A stretch of 61,953 nt of DNA from Steroidobacter agaridevorans. GTDB lineage: Bacteria > Pseudomonadota > Gammaproteobacteria > Steroidobacterales > Steroidobacteraceae. This document shows, one piece after another, positions 1-8,927 of the stretch. The notes beneath the pieces are model-generated. The model ran no database searches and was not told the DNA's origin. It saw nothing but the letters and a program-made list of their open reading frames with translations. Position numbers and translations under genes: made by a program. The number at the start of each line of letters is the position of its first letter. Positions within the stretch are counted from its first letter, which is position 1. Where the stretch lies: positions 815,747 through 877,699 of the forward strand of contig NZ_BLJO01000003.1 in the NCBI RefSeq assembly GCF_009932555.1, read 5' to 3'.

Positions 1-2
1 CG

Positions 3-95
3 ACTAGGGCGGCCGCGCTGCTTGCCGTCAGCAAAGCGCTGAATGGCGACATTCGTACCGACACATGGACGCGATTACAATGGCTCGCAACTTAA
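3..95 (+). CDS. C-terminal end of an unidentified gene (partial)
   Basis: An open frame runs in from the left edge and stops with TAA at 93-95, giving about 30 residues that end LQWLAT. The window cuts off the rest. It lies just ahead of the phosphatase gene on the same strand and could be its operon partner. I cannot name the family from this fragment, and it could also be a chance open frame. Confidence 0.3.
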   Translation, partial: TRAAALLAVSKALNGDIRTDTWTRLQWLAT

Positions 96-124
96 CGCCA
101 CCGTCGAGGGCCGCAGCGGGCCGC

Positions 125-616
125 ATGATCATGGGAACACGCAGCGTCAAGCGCATCCTCTTTGTCTGCATGGGAAACATTTGCCGCTCGCCATCGGCGG
201 AGGGCGTGTTTCGTCATGTCCTGGCGGCGAGCGCCCCGGACTTGCAGATCGAAATCGATTCCGCCGGCACGCACGATTATCACGTCGGCGCTCCGCCGGA
301 CCGGCGCTCGATCGAAGCGGCCAGGCGCCGGGGCATCGATCTATCGGCGCTGCGCGCGCGCCGGGTCGCAGCGGAAGATTTCGATCGCTACGATCTGATT
401 CTGGCGATGGACGAGGAGAATCTGCAGGAGCTGCGCCGTCGCGCGCCGGCGATTCATCACGAGCGCATCCGTTTGATGATGGAATACGCGCCGCACGCGT
501 CATCCCGCTTCGTACCCGATCCGTACTACGGTGGCGCGCAGGGCTTCGAGGAAGTGTTGGATCTGCTGGAAGAAGCGGCGCAGGGCCTGTTGGCCGAGCT
601 GCGCACGATGCGCTGA
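125..616 (+). CDS. Low-molecular-weight protein-tyrosine phosphatase
   Basis: This is a cytoplasmic phosphotyrosine phosphatase of the arsenate-reductase-like LMW-PTP fold. The N-terminal strand runs straight into the P-loop CMGNICRS, with nucleophile Cys15 and Arg21 (CX5R). The general-acid loop appears as DPYY at residues 132-135, close to the C-terminus as usual. From this ATG the protein is 163 residues, the family size. An in-frame ATG at 65 would add 20 residues with no family resemblance, and 131 is an equally possible start. In many bacteria this family acts on a polysaccharide-export tyrosine kinase, but no such kinase gene is visible here, so the substrate is unknown. It converges on rne. 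Confidence 0.9.
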   Translation: MIMGTRSVKRILFVCMGNICRSPSAEGVFRHVLAASAPDLQIEIDSAGTHDYHVGAPPDRRSIEAARRRGIDLSALRARRVAAEDFDRYDLILAMDEENLQELRRRAPAIHHERIRLMMEYAPHASSRFVPDPYYGGAQGFEEVLDLLEEAAQGLLAELRTMR

Positions 617-633
617 TGCATACAAATAAAAAC

Positions 634-671
634 GCCGGCCATTAAAAAAGGCCGGCACTTACCCGCCGGCC
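634..671. terminator. Overlapping bidirectional terminators sharing a middle arm
   Basis: Three 7-bp arms occur in series: GCCGGCC (634-640), GGCCGGC (650-656) and GCCGGCC (665-671). Arms 1 and 2 form a hairpin that, read on the minus strand, is followed by TTTTTATTT and would end the rne transcript. Arms 2 and 3 form a hairpin that, read on the plus strand, is followed by TTCCTTTC and would end the phosphatase transcript. The middle arm can pair with only one partner at a time. Confidence 0.7.
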
Positions 672-696
672 TTCCTTTCAAACGAACGACGCTCGA

Positions 697-3363
697 TTAT
701 TCGTCGCGACGCGTACCCGAGCCGCCCCACGAGCTGCTGCTGCTCGAGGGCGACGAGCTCCACACAGTGTATTTCTCACTGTTGCTGGATGCCGCTGCCG
801 GCGCGTGAGACTCGGACTCACGAGGCTTCGGCGCGGGAGCAGGGGATGACTCGCTCGAATGTTCACGAGGCGCGTGTTCGCGAGGGGCTTCGGAACGAGG
901 CGCTTCAGAACGAGGCGCTTGCTCGCGAGGAGCGTCCGAACGAGGCGCGTGCTCGTGCGGTGCTTCGGAACGCGGAGCTTCAGCACGAGGTGCTTCGGAG
1001 CGAGGCTGCGATTCCGGCCGGCTCGGAGCGCCGCCGCCGAAGTCACCGCCACCCGAGCTCGATTCACGAGGCGCGGACGGAGCATGGTCGTCCGAGCCGC
1101 CCCCTGAGGCTTGGCCTTCGCCGCCACCCTGGCCGCCACCGGCATCATCGCCACCGCGACCACGGCCGCGACGACGACGGCCACGACGACCGCGTCCGCC
1201 GCGCTCGCCGCGTTCACCTCTATCTCCACGCTCGCCGGAGCGTTGAGCATCACCACCCGGAGCGGCGCCGGCTGCTGCCGGAGCGGCGCCTTCAGCCGAA
1301 GCAGCGGCTGCCGGAGGAGCGGGCGCGCGCTGAGGCTGCTGCTGACGCTGTTGTTGCTGCTGCTGGCGACCTTCGCTGCGACCACCTTCGGCGCCATGCG
1401 GCTTCCGATCCTGACGCTGCTGATGGCCGTCGCGGCGAGCCTCTTGCGCCGGCTTGTCCGAACGCTGTTCCTGTTTGCCGCCGCGATCACGGTCACGATC
1501 GCGCGAGCCACGGCCCTGACGATCACGATCGCCGCCACGGTCACGGCCATGACGATCGCGATCACGACGCTGCCCGCTGTCAGAGCGCGAGCGTTGGCCA
1601 TCGCGACGAGCCGGTTCGGCAGCGACCGGCGCGGGCGGCGAGCCCGTGCCGAAGAAGAAGCGCCACAGCTTGACGAAGATGCCGATCTGCTCGACCGGCT
1701 CGGGCTTCGGCGGCGGGGCAATGGTGGTTTCCATCGCGATCGTCGGCGGGGGCGGAATCGACGGCACCGTCGAAGTCACGACTGCCGGCTGAGCCGCGGC
1801 AGCGCGCTCTTCGCGCTTGGCGATCTCGTCGGCCGACGGCTGCGGAGCGACCGGAATCTGATGGCTGATCGCCGAATTCTCGGGCAGACCCGCCTCGTCA
1901 TCGCGCACGCGACGGATTTCGTACGCGGGCGTCTCCATGTACTTGTTCGGCACCATGACCACTTGCACGGCGCTCTTGTGCTCGATGTTGTTGAGCCACT
2001 CGCGCTTCTCATTCATGAGATACGTGGCGACTTCCACCGGCAGCTGTGCGATGACTTTGACGGTGCGGTCTTTACGCGCTTCTTCGCCAATCAGGCGGAG
2101 CAGGGCGAGGGCCAGCGAGTCGACACTGCGAATCGAGCCCATGCCGTTGCAACGGGGGCAGTTGATGCTGGCGGACTCGCCGATCGACGGACGCAGACGC
2201 TGACGCGACAGCTCCAGCAAGCCGAAACGCGAGATCCGGCCGATCTGGATGCGGGCGCGATCCTGCTTCACCGCATCGCGCAGGCGATCTTCGACGGCGC
2301 GCTGGTTCTTCTGCGACTCCATGTCGATGAAGTCGATGACGATCAGGCCGCCCAGGTCGCGCAGGCGCAGCTGACGTGCAATTTCATCGGCTGCTTCGAG
2401 GTTGGTGTTGAGCGCGGTGGTTTCGATATCGCCGCCGCGGGTCGCGCGTGCGGAGTTGATGTCGATGGACACCAGCGCTTCGGTCGGATCGATGACGATC
2501 GAGCCGCCCGAGGGCAGGTTGACCTTGTGGGAGTGCGCCGACTCGATCTGGTTCTCGATCTGGAAGCGCGTGAACAGCGGCACGCTGTCTTCGTAGAACT
2601 TCAGTTTGCGCAGTCCGGCGGGCATGAAGCGCTGCATGTACTGCTGCGCCTCGGTATAGATCTCCTGGTTGTCGATCAGGATCTCGCCGATGTCATCGGA
2701 GAGATAGTCGCGCAGCGCGCGAATGATGGCTTTGGATTCCTGGTAGATCAGGAACGGCGCGGCTTTGCCTTCGGCCGCCCCGGCCACGGCATTCCAGACT
2801 TCCTTCAGGTTATCCAAATCCCATTGCAGCTCTTCGGCGGAGCGGCCGACGCCGGCGGTGCGCACGATCGCGCCCATGCCATCGGGAATTTGCACCTGGT
2901 CGAGGGCTTCGCGCAGTTGCTCGCGATCTTCGCCTTCGATTCGACGCGACACGCCGCCGGCGCGGGCGTTGTTCGGCATCAGCACCAGGAAGCGGCCGGC
3001 GAGGCTGATGAAAGTGGTGAGCGCGGCGCCCTTGTTGCCGCGTTCTTCCTTTTCGACCTGGACGATGACTTCCTGGCCTTCGTTCAACAGGTCGCGGATG
3101 TTGCCGCGACTGCCGGGCTGGCCGTCCTTGAAATATTCCTTCGAGACTTCCTTCAGCGGCAGAAAGCCATGGCGCTCCGCGCCGTAGTCGACAAAGCAAG
3201 CTTCCAGGCTGGGCTCGACGCGGGTGATGCGCCCTTTATAAACGTTGGCTTTTTTCTGTTCCCGTGACGGGACTTCTACATCCAGGTCGTATATTCGTTG
3301 TCCATCAACCAGTGCTACGCGCAACTCCTCTTCCTGAGTCGCGTTGACTAACATTCTCTTCAT
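697..3363 (-). CDS. rne: Ribonuclease E (Rne/Rng family)
   Basis: This endoribonuclease carries out mRNA decay and rRNA/tRNA processing and scaffolds the degradosome. The N-terminal half is canonical: an S1 RNA-binding domain at about residues 36-118, catalytic aspartates in VSIDINSA (Asp301) and IVIDFID (Asp344), and the zinc-link CPRC at 402-405 that ties monomers into the tetramer. From about residue 520 to the end (888) the protein is low complexity: an Arg/Gly/Asp-rich stretch, polyglutamine runs and a degenerate repeat of the type [10 protein letters not shown] near 800-850, ending in [10 protein letters not shown]. Such disordered tails bind RNA and degradosome partners. It is divergent from rluC across a long leader, as in enterics, where that leader mediates autoregulation. 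Confidence 0.97.
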   Translation of the reverse strand: MKRMLVNATQEEELRVALVDGQRIYDLDVEVPSREQKKANVYKGRITRVEPSLEACFVDYGAERHGFLPLKEVSKEYFKDGQPGSRGNIRDLLNEGQEVIVQVEKEERGNKGAALTTFISLAGRFLVLMPNNARAGGVSRRIEGEDREQLREALDQVQIPDGMGAIVRTAGVGRSAEELQWDLDNLKEVWNAVAGAAEGKAAPFLIYQESKAIIRALRDYLSDDIGEILIDNQEIYTEAQQYMQRFMPAGLRKLKFYEDSVPLFTRFQIENQIESAHSHKVNLPSGGSIVIDPTEALVSIDINSARATRGGDIETTALNTNLEAADEIARQLRLRDLGGLIVIDFIDMESQKNQRAVEDRLRDAVKQDRARIQIGRISRFGLLELSRQRLRPSIGESASINCPRCNGMGSIRSVDSLALALLRLIGEEARKDRTVKVIAQLPVEVATYLMNEKREWLNNIEHKSAVQVVMVPNKYMETPAYEIRRVRDDEAGLPENSAISHQIPVAPQPSADEIAKREERAAAAQPAVVTSTVPSIPPPPTIAMETTIAPPPKPEPVEQIGIFVKLWRFFFGTGSPPAPVAAEPARRDGQRSRSDSGQRRDRDRHGRDRGGDRDRQGRGSRDRDRDRGGKQEQRSDKPAQEARRDGHQQRQDRKPHGAEGGRSEGRQQQQQQRQQQPQRAPAPPAAAASAEGAAPAAAGAAPGGDAQRSGERGDRGERGERGGRGRRGRRRRGRGRGGDDAGGGQGGGEGQASGGGSDDHAPSAPRESSSGGGDFGGGAPSRPESQPRSEAPRAEAPRSEAPHEHAPRSDAPREQAPRSEAPRSEAPREHAPREHSSESSPAPAPKPRESESHAPAAASSNSEKYTVWSSSPSSSSSSWGGSGTRRDE

Positions 3364-3848
3364 GAGGCCCTTCTAAGGATTCAAGGGCCGGGCGAGCACG
3401 CACGGCGGGCGCGAGCCATAAAGGCAGGGAGGAGCGATCGGGGAATGTCTTCATCCGATGTTGCCTGCGCGGACCCCTGGTGTAATACCGGGAAGATCCG
3501 GCGCGTTTTTTATCCTGTCGCTTTGGCGTCCCGCTCGTAGGCGCTGCGTCGACCCGGAATACGAGGTGCGTCATTCCGGCATCGCCGTTCGCGCGGCCGA
3601 GCGATGGTCTGCGACCCTGTCCGGTCTTGAGCAGGCAGGTCTGAGCAGAACCAACTAAGATGCGGCGCCTTCGGAGCGAAGCCACGAGAGTGCCGCGTAT
3701 CGGTGCGCGTGCGTCGCTCGACTGATCGGTGTCTATGATCTGTGTCAGGACGCGCACGAACCTGAAATCGTCGCGGAACATATCACAGGCGTATCGTTCA
3801 ATCAATGGTCAATCAATAAGTTACGAGCGCTTCTCAAGTCAGCCCTAC
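3364..3848. other. Divergent rne/rluC intergenic region with long rne leader
   Basis: About 480 bp without a gene separates the two start codons. In enteric bacteria the rne 5' untranslated region is several hundred bases long and folded, and RNase E cleaves it to limit its own expression. The spacing and gene order here match that arrangement. I did not identify individual hairpins with confidence or fix the promoters. An upstream in-frame ATG for rluC at 3729 lies in this region but would add 40 residues unlike the family. Confidence 0.5.
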
Positions 3849-4862
3849 ATGCCCCGATCTGAGCCCCCGAATTCCCCCGACACAGATTCTCCTGCCAAGA
3901 CCGGCCAAGGCCAGGGCGTCAGCTATGTGGAGGCCGGGGAAGGCGATGCCGGACAACGCATCGACAATTTCCTCAGCCGCATTCTCAAGGACGTGCCGCG
4001 CAGCTTGATTTACCGGATCCTGCGGACCGGCGAGGTGCGGGTGAATGGCAAGCGTGCGAAGCCCGAAACGCGCCTCGCCGAGGGCGATCGGATTCGACTG
4101 CCACCCCTGCAGCGAAAGACCGAGGAGCAGCGGGCGGCGGAACGAGCCGCTCCCTCGCGATCGCTTCGCGAGTTTGTCGACAGCGCCATCATTCATGAAG
4201 ACCGGGATCTGATCGTCGTCAATAAGCCGGCGGGCGTCGCCGTTCATGGGGGGAGCGGGTTGAGCGCCGGCGTTATCGAGGCGCTGCGTGCCACGCATCC
4301 GGAGCTGAAGGAGCTCGAACTGGTGCATCGGCTGGATCGCGACACCAGCGGCGTGCTGATGATCGCCAAGCGCCGGGCGGTGCTTCGCGAGCTGCACGCC
4401 TTATTAAGAGAGCGCGACATGGAAAAGCGCTATCTCGCGCTGGTCGTCGGACGCTGGCCGTTCGGCGCCAAGACCATCGATCTGCCGTTGAAGACCAATC
4501 TGAAGCAGGGCGGCGAGCGCGTGGTGCGCGTGCATGCGGACGGTCAGCAGGCGATCACGACGTTCAAGCCGATTCAGCATTTCGGCAAGCTAGCCACATT
4601 GCTCGATATTTCGCTGGGCACCGGCCGCACTCATCAAATACGGGTGCACGCGGCGCATGCCGGTCATCCGATCGCGGGCGACGAGAAATACGGCGATCGC
4701 GAGCGGGACGCGAAGCTGAAACCCTTTGGATTGCAGCGCATGTTCCTGCACGCGCAGTCGCTGACCTTCGAGCGCAAGGGCGCGAAGCCGTTCACCGTGA
4801 GCGCGCCGCCACCGCCCGACTGGCAGGCGGTGATCGACAAATTGAAACAAGGACTGAAATAG
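3849..4862 (+). CDS. rluC: 23S rRNA pseudouridine synthase, RluC-type
   Basis: The enzyme isomerises uridines of 23S rRNA (955, 2504 and 2580 in E. coli numbering for RluC). From this start the protein has 337 residues: a short acidic/Ser-Pro tail, an S4 RNA-binding domain at about 35-95 (the QRIDNFLSRIL and GEVRVNGKR segments), then the RluA-family catalytic domain with HRLDRDTSG, catalytic Asp163, and a C-terminal GRTHQIRVH motif. The start at 3849 was preferred because the longer frame from 3729 adds only leader-like sequence. RluC rather than RluA or RluD is chosen because of the S4 domain and because it is divergent from rne. Confidence 0.92.
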   Translation: MPRSEPPNSPDTDSPAKTGQGQGVSYVEAGEGDAGQRIDNFLSRILKDVPRSLIYRILRTGEVRVNGKRAKPETRLAEGDRIRLPPLQRKTEEQRAAERAAPSRSLREFVDSAIIHEDRDLIVVNKPAGVAVHGGSGLSAGVIEALRATHPELKELELVHRLDRDTSGVLMIAKRRAVLRELHALLRERDMEKRYLALVVGRWPFGAKTIDLPLKTNLKQGGERVVRVHADGQQAITTFKPIQHFGKLATLLDISLGTGRTHQIRVHAAHAGHPIAGDEKYGDRERDAKLKPFGLQRMFLHAQSLTFERKGAKPFTVSAPPPPDWQAVIDKLKQGLK

Positions 4863-4870
4863 ACAACCCG

Positions 4871-4975
4871 GGTACATGGATGTACCCCGCCGCCACAGGC
4901 GGCGGACGAGCGGCAAAAGTCACGCCTTTTGCCGCCTCGTCATGAGGGTCGTGGCAGGATGCCCGATCCCGAATA
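4871..4975 (+). repeat. Multi-hairpin dispersed repeat, copy A
   Basis: About 105 bp made of consecutive short hairpins: GGTACAT/ATGTACC, CCGCCGCC/GGCGGCGG and GGCAAAAG/CTTTTGCC, then a tail ending GATCCCGAAT. A second copy lies inverted at 8749-8850. The copies differ by paired changes in the first stem (T-A replaced by C-G), which suggests that structure is conserved. It lies between the convergent rluC and maf genes. Confidence 0.75.
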
Positions 4976-4979
4976 TTAA

Positions 4980-5576
4980 TCAGGGCAGGTCGAAGCCGTT
5001 TCGACGCAGCGCGCCGGCCAGCCAGATCAGTGGCAGGCCGATCAGCGCCGTCGGATCCTGCGACTCGATGCGGTTGAACAGGGCGACGCCCAGGGACTCC
5101 ACCTTGAAACCGCCGGCGCAGTCGTACGGCTTGTCCCGCATGACATAGCGTTTGATCTCATCCTCGTTGAGCTGGCGGAAATGCACCGTGGTCAGGTCGA
5201 CGTGGCCCTCGTTGCTGGGGCCATTCGTGTTGATGACATGCACGGCGGTGTGGAAGACGACGCGCTGGCTACTCAGCGATTTGAGTTGGGCGATGGCGCG
5301 CTCCCCCGACCCCGGTTTACCCAGGATGTCCCGACCACACAGCGCCAGCTGGTCCGAGCCGATGATCAGGCTGTTGGTATGCCGGCGGGCGACCGCCTCG
5401 GCCTTGGCCCGGGCCAGCCGCTGCACCAGGTCCACGGCCGACTCGCCGGGGAGCGGATCCTCATCGACATTGGAGGCGGCGACCGTGAACGGAATTCCCA
5501 GCCGTTCCAGGAGTTGCCGTCGATAGGTGGAGGTGGATGCGAGCACCAGCCGCAGGGGGGCTGCTGCGGGGCTCAT
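4980..5576 (-). CDS. Maf/YceF-family nucleotide pyrophosphatase
   Basis: The Maf family hydrolyses non-canonical or modified nucleoside triphosphates; the E. coli YceF branch prefers m7GTP. The 198-residue protein begins with the signature strand and helix LVLASTSTYRRQLLERLGI (9-27) and has the catalytic-base segment IIGSDQLAL with Asp75. I chose the internal ATG at 5576 because it sits directly before the conserved first strand. The longer frame from 5789 would run through the yceD promoter and coding start. It is divergent from yceD-rpmF-plsX, the same neighbourhood as E. coli yceF. Confidence 0.92.
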   Translation of the reverse strand: MSPAAAPLRLVLASTSTYRRQLLERLGIPFTVAASNVDEDPLPGESAVDLVQRLARAKAEAVARRHTNSLIIGSDQLALCGRDILGKPGSGERAIAQLKSLSSQRVVFHTAVHVINTNGPSNEGHVDLTTVHFRQLNEDEIKRYVMRDKPYDCAGGFKVESLGVALFNRIESQDPTALIGLPLIWLAGALRRNGFDLP

Positions 5577-5672
5577 GGCCGCTCCTGGGGCCGCAGCAGG
5601 GCGGCATCTGTGAACCCAGCCGCAGGCTGGATTACAAGCTGTGAGAAAACAAACATTTACGCCTTTCTTTTT

Positions 5673-5701
5673 TTGACACCATGGGGGGTCGCCGCTAGTA
5701 T
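5673..5701 (+). promoter_or_regulatory. Consensus sigma-70 promoter of yceD-rpmF-plsX
   Basis: TTGACA at 5673-5678 and TAGTAT at 5696-5701 are separated by exactly 17 bases. Transcription would start near 5708, only about three bases before the yceD ATG at 5711, so the message would be leaderless or nearly so. No Shine-Dalgarno sequence is visible before that ATG. Confidence 0.75.
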
Positions 5702-5710
5702 ACGCGCCCC

Positions 5711-6268
5711 ATGCCGCGACCCCCGGCCGTCCCCGCAGACAAAATCGTCGATGCAGAGGTCTGCGCGCGGGCGGGAAGCACGATTGCACGACGTTTTTCT
5801 GCTGCCGAGCTGCCGCGCCTGCGCGAGGCTGGCGGGCAGGATGGTTCGTGGATCGAGGCAGAATTCCAGTTCAGTGAGTTCGACGGCAAGCCCGCCGTGG
5901 CCGGCGAGCTGCAGGGCACGGTCGTGCTGACCTGCCAGCGCTGCATGCGTCCGGTGGACATCGCGCTCGACGACACCTTCCAGGTGATACTCGTCGATGC
6001 CGAGCGCAGCGACGAGCCGGGCGGCTACGAGCCGGTGGTCGTCAAAGCCTCGCGGCTCGACCTGGCCTGGTTGGCGGAAGAGCAGGCGCTGCTTGCGCTG
6101 CCGCTGGTGCCGATGCACGAGAGCGGGGACTGCGGCGCCGAGATGGCGGCCGGAGAGATTGCATCGACAGAGGAACGTGAGGACGACGCCGAGGACGCGG
6201 AAGATGCGGCCGGAGCGACCACTCATCAGCCGTTCCAGAATTTGCGGGACCTGCTGCGCAAGCAGTGA
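5711..6268 (+). CDS. yceD: YceD family protein (DUF177), 23S rRNA accumulation
   Basis: The family is required for normal 23S rRNA levels in bacteria and plant plastids, and the gene is almost always next to rpmF. The 185-residue acidic protein has the conserved core LTCQRCMRPVDI (about 77-88), with the Cys-x-x-Cys pair typical of the family, and a Glu/Asp-rich segment before the C-terminus NLRDLLRKQ. It is the first gene of the yceD-rpmF-plsX operon, 39 bases ahead of rpmF. Its ATG sits immediately behind a consensus promoter, so initiation may be leaderless. Confidence 0.9.
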   Translation: MPRPPAVPADKIVDAEVCARAGSTIARRFSAAELPRLREAGGQDGSWIEAEFQFSEFDGKPAVAGELQGTVVLTCQRCMRPVDIALDDTFQVILVDAERSDEPGGYEPVVVKASRLDLAWLAEEQALLALPLVPMHESGDCGAEMAAGEIASTEEREDDAEDAEDAAGATTHQPFQNLRDLLRKQ

Positions 6269-6307
6269 GCGTCACGAAGTCGGTATTGGATTGTTTGGAG
6301 ATCAGTC

Positions 6308-6502
6308 ATGCCTGTTCAGAAAAGCCGAAAGACCCCGTCCAAGCGCGGCATGCACCGCTCGCACGACGGCCTCGAGCGCCCGGCGCTGTCGGTCGATCCG
6401 ACCTCCGGTGAAACTCATTCCCGTCATCGCATCTCGCCGGATGGTTTCTATCGCGGCAAGAAAGTCATCGCGACCAAAGAAAAGTCCGATAGCGACGAAT
6501 AA
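6308..6502 (+). CDS. rpmF: 50S ribosomal protein L32
   Basis: A 64-residue basic protein of the large ribosomal subunit. It begins [20 protein letters not shown], the recognisable L32 N-terminus, and contains the [15 protein letters not shown] segment. It has no zinc-binding cysteines, which fits the Cys-minus form common in proteobacteria. A GGAG sequence lies about 7 bases ahead of the ATG. It lies between yceD and plsX as in E. coli. Confidence 0.97.
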   Translation: MPVQKSRKTPSKRGMHRSHDGLERPALSVDPTSGETHSRHRISPDGFYRGKKVIATKEKSDSDE

Positions 6503-6530
6503 CCGCCGTCGTTAGCTCCGAGTACGGTAT

Positions 6531-7556
6531 CTGAGCAACCGACCGGTCACCATCGCGGTCGACGCCATGGGGGGCGATCACGGCCCCTCGGTCACCGTGC
6601 CTGCGGCGCTCTCGGCTCTGCAGAAGGATGCCGACCTGCGAATCACGCTGGTCGGCCTGAAAGAACCCGTTCAAGCCCTATTGCACGGCGCAGAACCGGG
6701 CATACTTTCGCGTATTCAGCTGCGCGAAGCTTCGCAGGTCGTGACCATGGACGAGAAACCGCAGGAAGCCCTGCGGAAGAAAAAAGACTCGTCCATGCGC
6801 GTCGCCATCGACCTGGTGAAATCAGGCGAGGCGGATGCTTGCGTGAGCGCCGGCAATACCGGTGCGCTCATGGCCACGGCGCGCTTCGTCCTCAAGACCA
6901 TCGAAGGGATCGATCGGCCCGCGATCATCTCGCGCATCCGCGCCCGGCATGGTCACACGCACATGCTCGATCTCGGTGCGAACTCACAATGCAGCGCCGA
7001 GCATTTGTTTCAATTCGCGGTGATGGGCTCGGTGGTCGCTGCCGATATGCACGGCATCGCGCGTCCGCGAATCGGCATTCTCAATATCGGCGAAGAAGAA
7101 ACCAAGGGCGATAGCGTCGTGCAGGACGCGGCCCGTTTGCTGGCCGCGAGCAAGCTGAATTACATCGGCTTCGTGGAAGGCGACGATATTTTCTCCGGCG
7201 AGGCGGACGTCGTGGTCACCGACGGCTTCACCGGCAACGTCGCGCTCAAGACCATGGAAGGGCTGGCCAACATGCTGGTCGGCGCGTTGAAGACCGAATA
7301 CACGCGCAACCCGCTGCGCTATGTGGGGGCGCTGGCCTCGTGGCCGGTGCTGAGATCGCTGCGTAAAGAATTCGACCCGCGTACGTACAACGGCGCGAGC
7401 ATGGTCGGTCTGACCGGGGTGGTGATCAAGAGCCACGGCAGCGCCGACACCGTGTCGTTTGCGAACGCCATCCGGGTCGGCCTGGTCGAAGCGCGCAAGG
7501 GCGTGCCGACCCAGATCAGCAACCTGCTGAAGGAGCAGGCGCCGGCAGTGGCTTGA
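6531..7556 (+). CDS. plsX: Phosphate acyltransferase PlsX
   Basis: PlsX makes acyl-phosphate from acyl-ACP, the first step of phospholipid synthesis with PlsY. The frame contains VDAMGGDHGPSV at the N-terminus, DACVSAGNTGALM and the C-terminal TGNVALKTMEG. The first ATG (6567) falls inside the conserved VDAMGG motif, so it cannot be the natural start. Reading back, the in-frame stop is TAG at 6513, and the only plausible initiator is CTG at 6531, giving (M)SNRPVTIAVDAMGGDHGP, exactly the expected N-terminus and 341 residues. Unlike E. coli, fabH does not follow; an L,D-transpeptidase gene does. Confidence 0.93.
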   Translation: MSNRPVTIAVDAMGGDHGPSVTVPAALSALQKDADLRITLVGLKEPVQALLHGAEPGILSRIQLREASQVVTMDEKPQEALRKKKDSSMRVAIDLVKSGEADACVSAGNTGALMATARFVLKTIEGIDRPAIISRIRARHGHTHMLDLGANSQCSAEHLFQFAVMGSVVAADMHGIARPRIGILNIGEEETKGDSVVQDAARLLAASKLNYIGFVEGDDIFSGEADVVVTDGFTGNVALKTMEGLANMLVGALKTEYTRNPLRYVGALASWPVLRSLRKEFDPRTYNGASMVGLTGVVIKSHGSADTVSFANAIRVGLVEARKGVPTQISNLLKEQAPAVA

Positions 7557-7667
7557 AATCGGTCGCAGCCCCATAATTAAGAAGTTGACAGGCCTGTTCG
7601 ACTTTGGCAGGGACGTCGCCCAGCTCACACTCTTGACCGTGCGCAACTGCTAGACTTTTTGCTCATC

Positions 7668-8627
7668 ATGAAGATCCGCTCTCTGATCCGCGCCGCGCTG
7701 CTGATGGCAGCGACCACGAACGCATTCGCCGCCACCTATACCTTGCCAGTCGGCACGGACACCGTGATCGGCGAAGTGCAGAAGGTGGTCGCCATGCACG
7801 AAGACACGCTGCTCGACATCGGCCGGCGCTATGGCGTGGGCTACGAGGAGATCGTGGCGGCCAATCCGGGCGTCAATGCCTGGGTGCCGGGGGCGGGCAC
7901 CGAAGTGGTGATCCCGTCGCGTTACATCCTTCCCGAGGGGCCGCGCGAAGGCATCGTCGTCAGTCTCTCCGAACATCGCTTGTTTTATTTTCCGCCTCAC
8001 AAGGCGGGCGAGGCTGCGGTGGTCCGCACTTATCCGATCAGCGTCGGACGCATGGATTGGCACACGCCGCTGGGCCTCACGCGCATCGTGAACAAGCGCG
8101 AGAAGCCGATCTGGTATCCGCCGGAGTCGGTGCGCAAGGAACATGCAGCGGACGGGCGTCCGCTTCCCAAAGCGGTGCCGCCGGGGCCGGACAATCCGCT
8201 CGGCGAGTACGCGATGCGCTTGGGCATTCCGGGCGGCGCCTATCTGATCCACGGCACGAACCGTCCCTCGGGCGTGGGCATGCAAGTCACACATGGCTGC
8301 GTGCGCATGTTCCCTGAAGACATCAAAGAGCTCTATCCGATGGTGCCGGTGAACACGCCGGTGCGTCTGGTCGATCAGCCATACAAGATGGGCTGGCGCG
8401 GCGATGAGCTGTTCATGGAAGTGCATACGCCGTTGGAAGGCACGGACAGCGCCGAGGCGCACAGCCTCACCAACATCACCAAGCTGCTGGTGGGCGCGAC
8501 TCAGGACCGCGCCGTGGTCATCGATTGGGCGAAGGCCGAGCGCACGTTCGAAAGCGCCAGCGGCATCCCCGAGCCGGTGATGCTTCATCCCGCATCGACC
8601 GTTCAGGTCATCGACGGCGGCAACTAG
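7668..8627 (+). CDS. LysM-containing L,D-transpeptidase (YkuD fold)
   Basis: Periplasmic enzyme of the ErfK/YbiS/YcfS class, which cross-links peptidoglycan or attaches Lpp-type lipoproteins. The 319-residue product has a signal peptide ending near AFA (about 21), a LysM-like segment at about 38-84 (HEDTLLDIGRRYGVGYEE to VIPSRYILP), and the YkuD catalytic block with His195 in HGTN and HGCVRM at 209-214, nucleophile Cys211. The ATG at 7668 follows a weaker TTG at 7659 in the same frame. An Lpp-like lipoprotein ending in lysine is encoded 370 bp downstream on the other strand and is a plausible substrate. Confidence 0.92.
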   Translation: MKIRSLIRAALLMAATTNAFAATYTLPVGTDTVIGEVQKVVAMHEDTLLDIGRRYGVGYEEIVAANPGVNAWVPGAGTEVVIPSRYILPEGPREGIVVSLSEHRLFYFPPHKAGEAAVVRTYPISVGRMDWHTPLGLTRIVNKREKPIWYPPESVRKEHAADGRPLPKAVPPGPDNPLGEYAMRLGIPGGAYLIHGTNRPSGVGMQVTHGCVRMFPEDIKELYPMVPVNTPVRLVDQPYKMGWRGDELFMEVHTPLEGTDSAEAHSLTNITKLLVGATQDRAVVIDWAKAERTFESASGIPEPVMLHPASTVQVIDGGN

Positions 8628-8748
8628 CGCCGCTCCCACGCGTAGCGGGGCGCACTGCTAAACTGCGCACGCGGATCCCGCGGCCGAGGTCACCTAAACC
8701 ACCGAGTTAGTCCAGGCCAAGGCTGTGGGGTCCGCCACATATTCTCTG

Positions 8749-8850
8749 ATTCGGGATCGCGGCATCCTGCCGCGCCCCGAATGCGACTCGCAAAAGGCGT
8801 GACTTTTGCTCCTCGCTCGCCGCCGGTGGCGGCGGGCACATCCATGTGCC
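8749..8850 (-). repeat. Multi-hairpin dispersed repeat, copy B (inverted)
   Basis: Read on the minus strand this matches copy A at 4871-4975 over about 100 bp: GGCACATGGATGTGCC, then CCGCCGCC/GGCGGCG, then GCAAAAGTCACGCCTTTTGC, and the tail GCGGCAGGATG to GATCCCGAAT. It lies in the 367-bp gene-free stretch between the L,D-transpeptidase and the lipoprotein. The rest of that stretch (8628-8748) shows nothing I can identify. Confidence 0.75.
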
Positions 8851-8884
8851 TAAACGGAAGCGTCGCGGTTTCTTTGCGCGCAAA

Positions 8885-8912
8885 GAAAAACGCCGCGGAT
8901 TTCTCCGCGGCG
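8885..8912 (-). terminator. Second (distal) terminator of the lipoprotein gene
   Basis: Stem CGCCGCGG (8891-8898) and CCGCGGCG (8905-8912) with loop ATTTCT. On the minus strand it is followed by TTTTTCTTTG. It shares its core stem and loop with the terminator at 8928-8965 and appears to be a tandem duplicate of it. Confidence 0.7.
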
Positions 8913-8927
8913 CCAGTTCTTACCGTC

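Noticed and set aside
861-1010. Tandem DNA repeats suggesting a CRISPR or satellite array
   Set aside because: They are codon repeats of the disordered RNase E tail (SEAPR-type), in frame and of variable length, without spacers.
1111-3267. Long plus-strand open frame (718 codons) opposite rne
   Set aside because: It is the complement of the GC-rich rne coding sequence; rne has strong family motifs and this frame has none.
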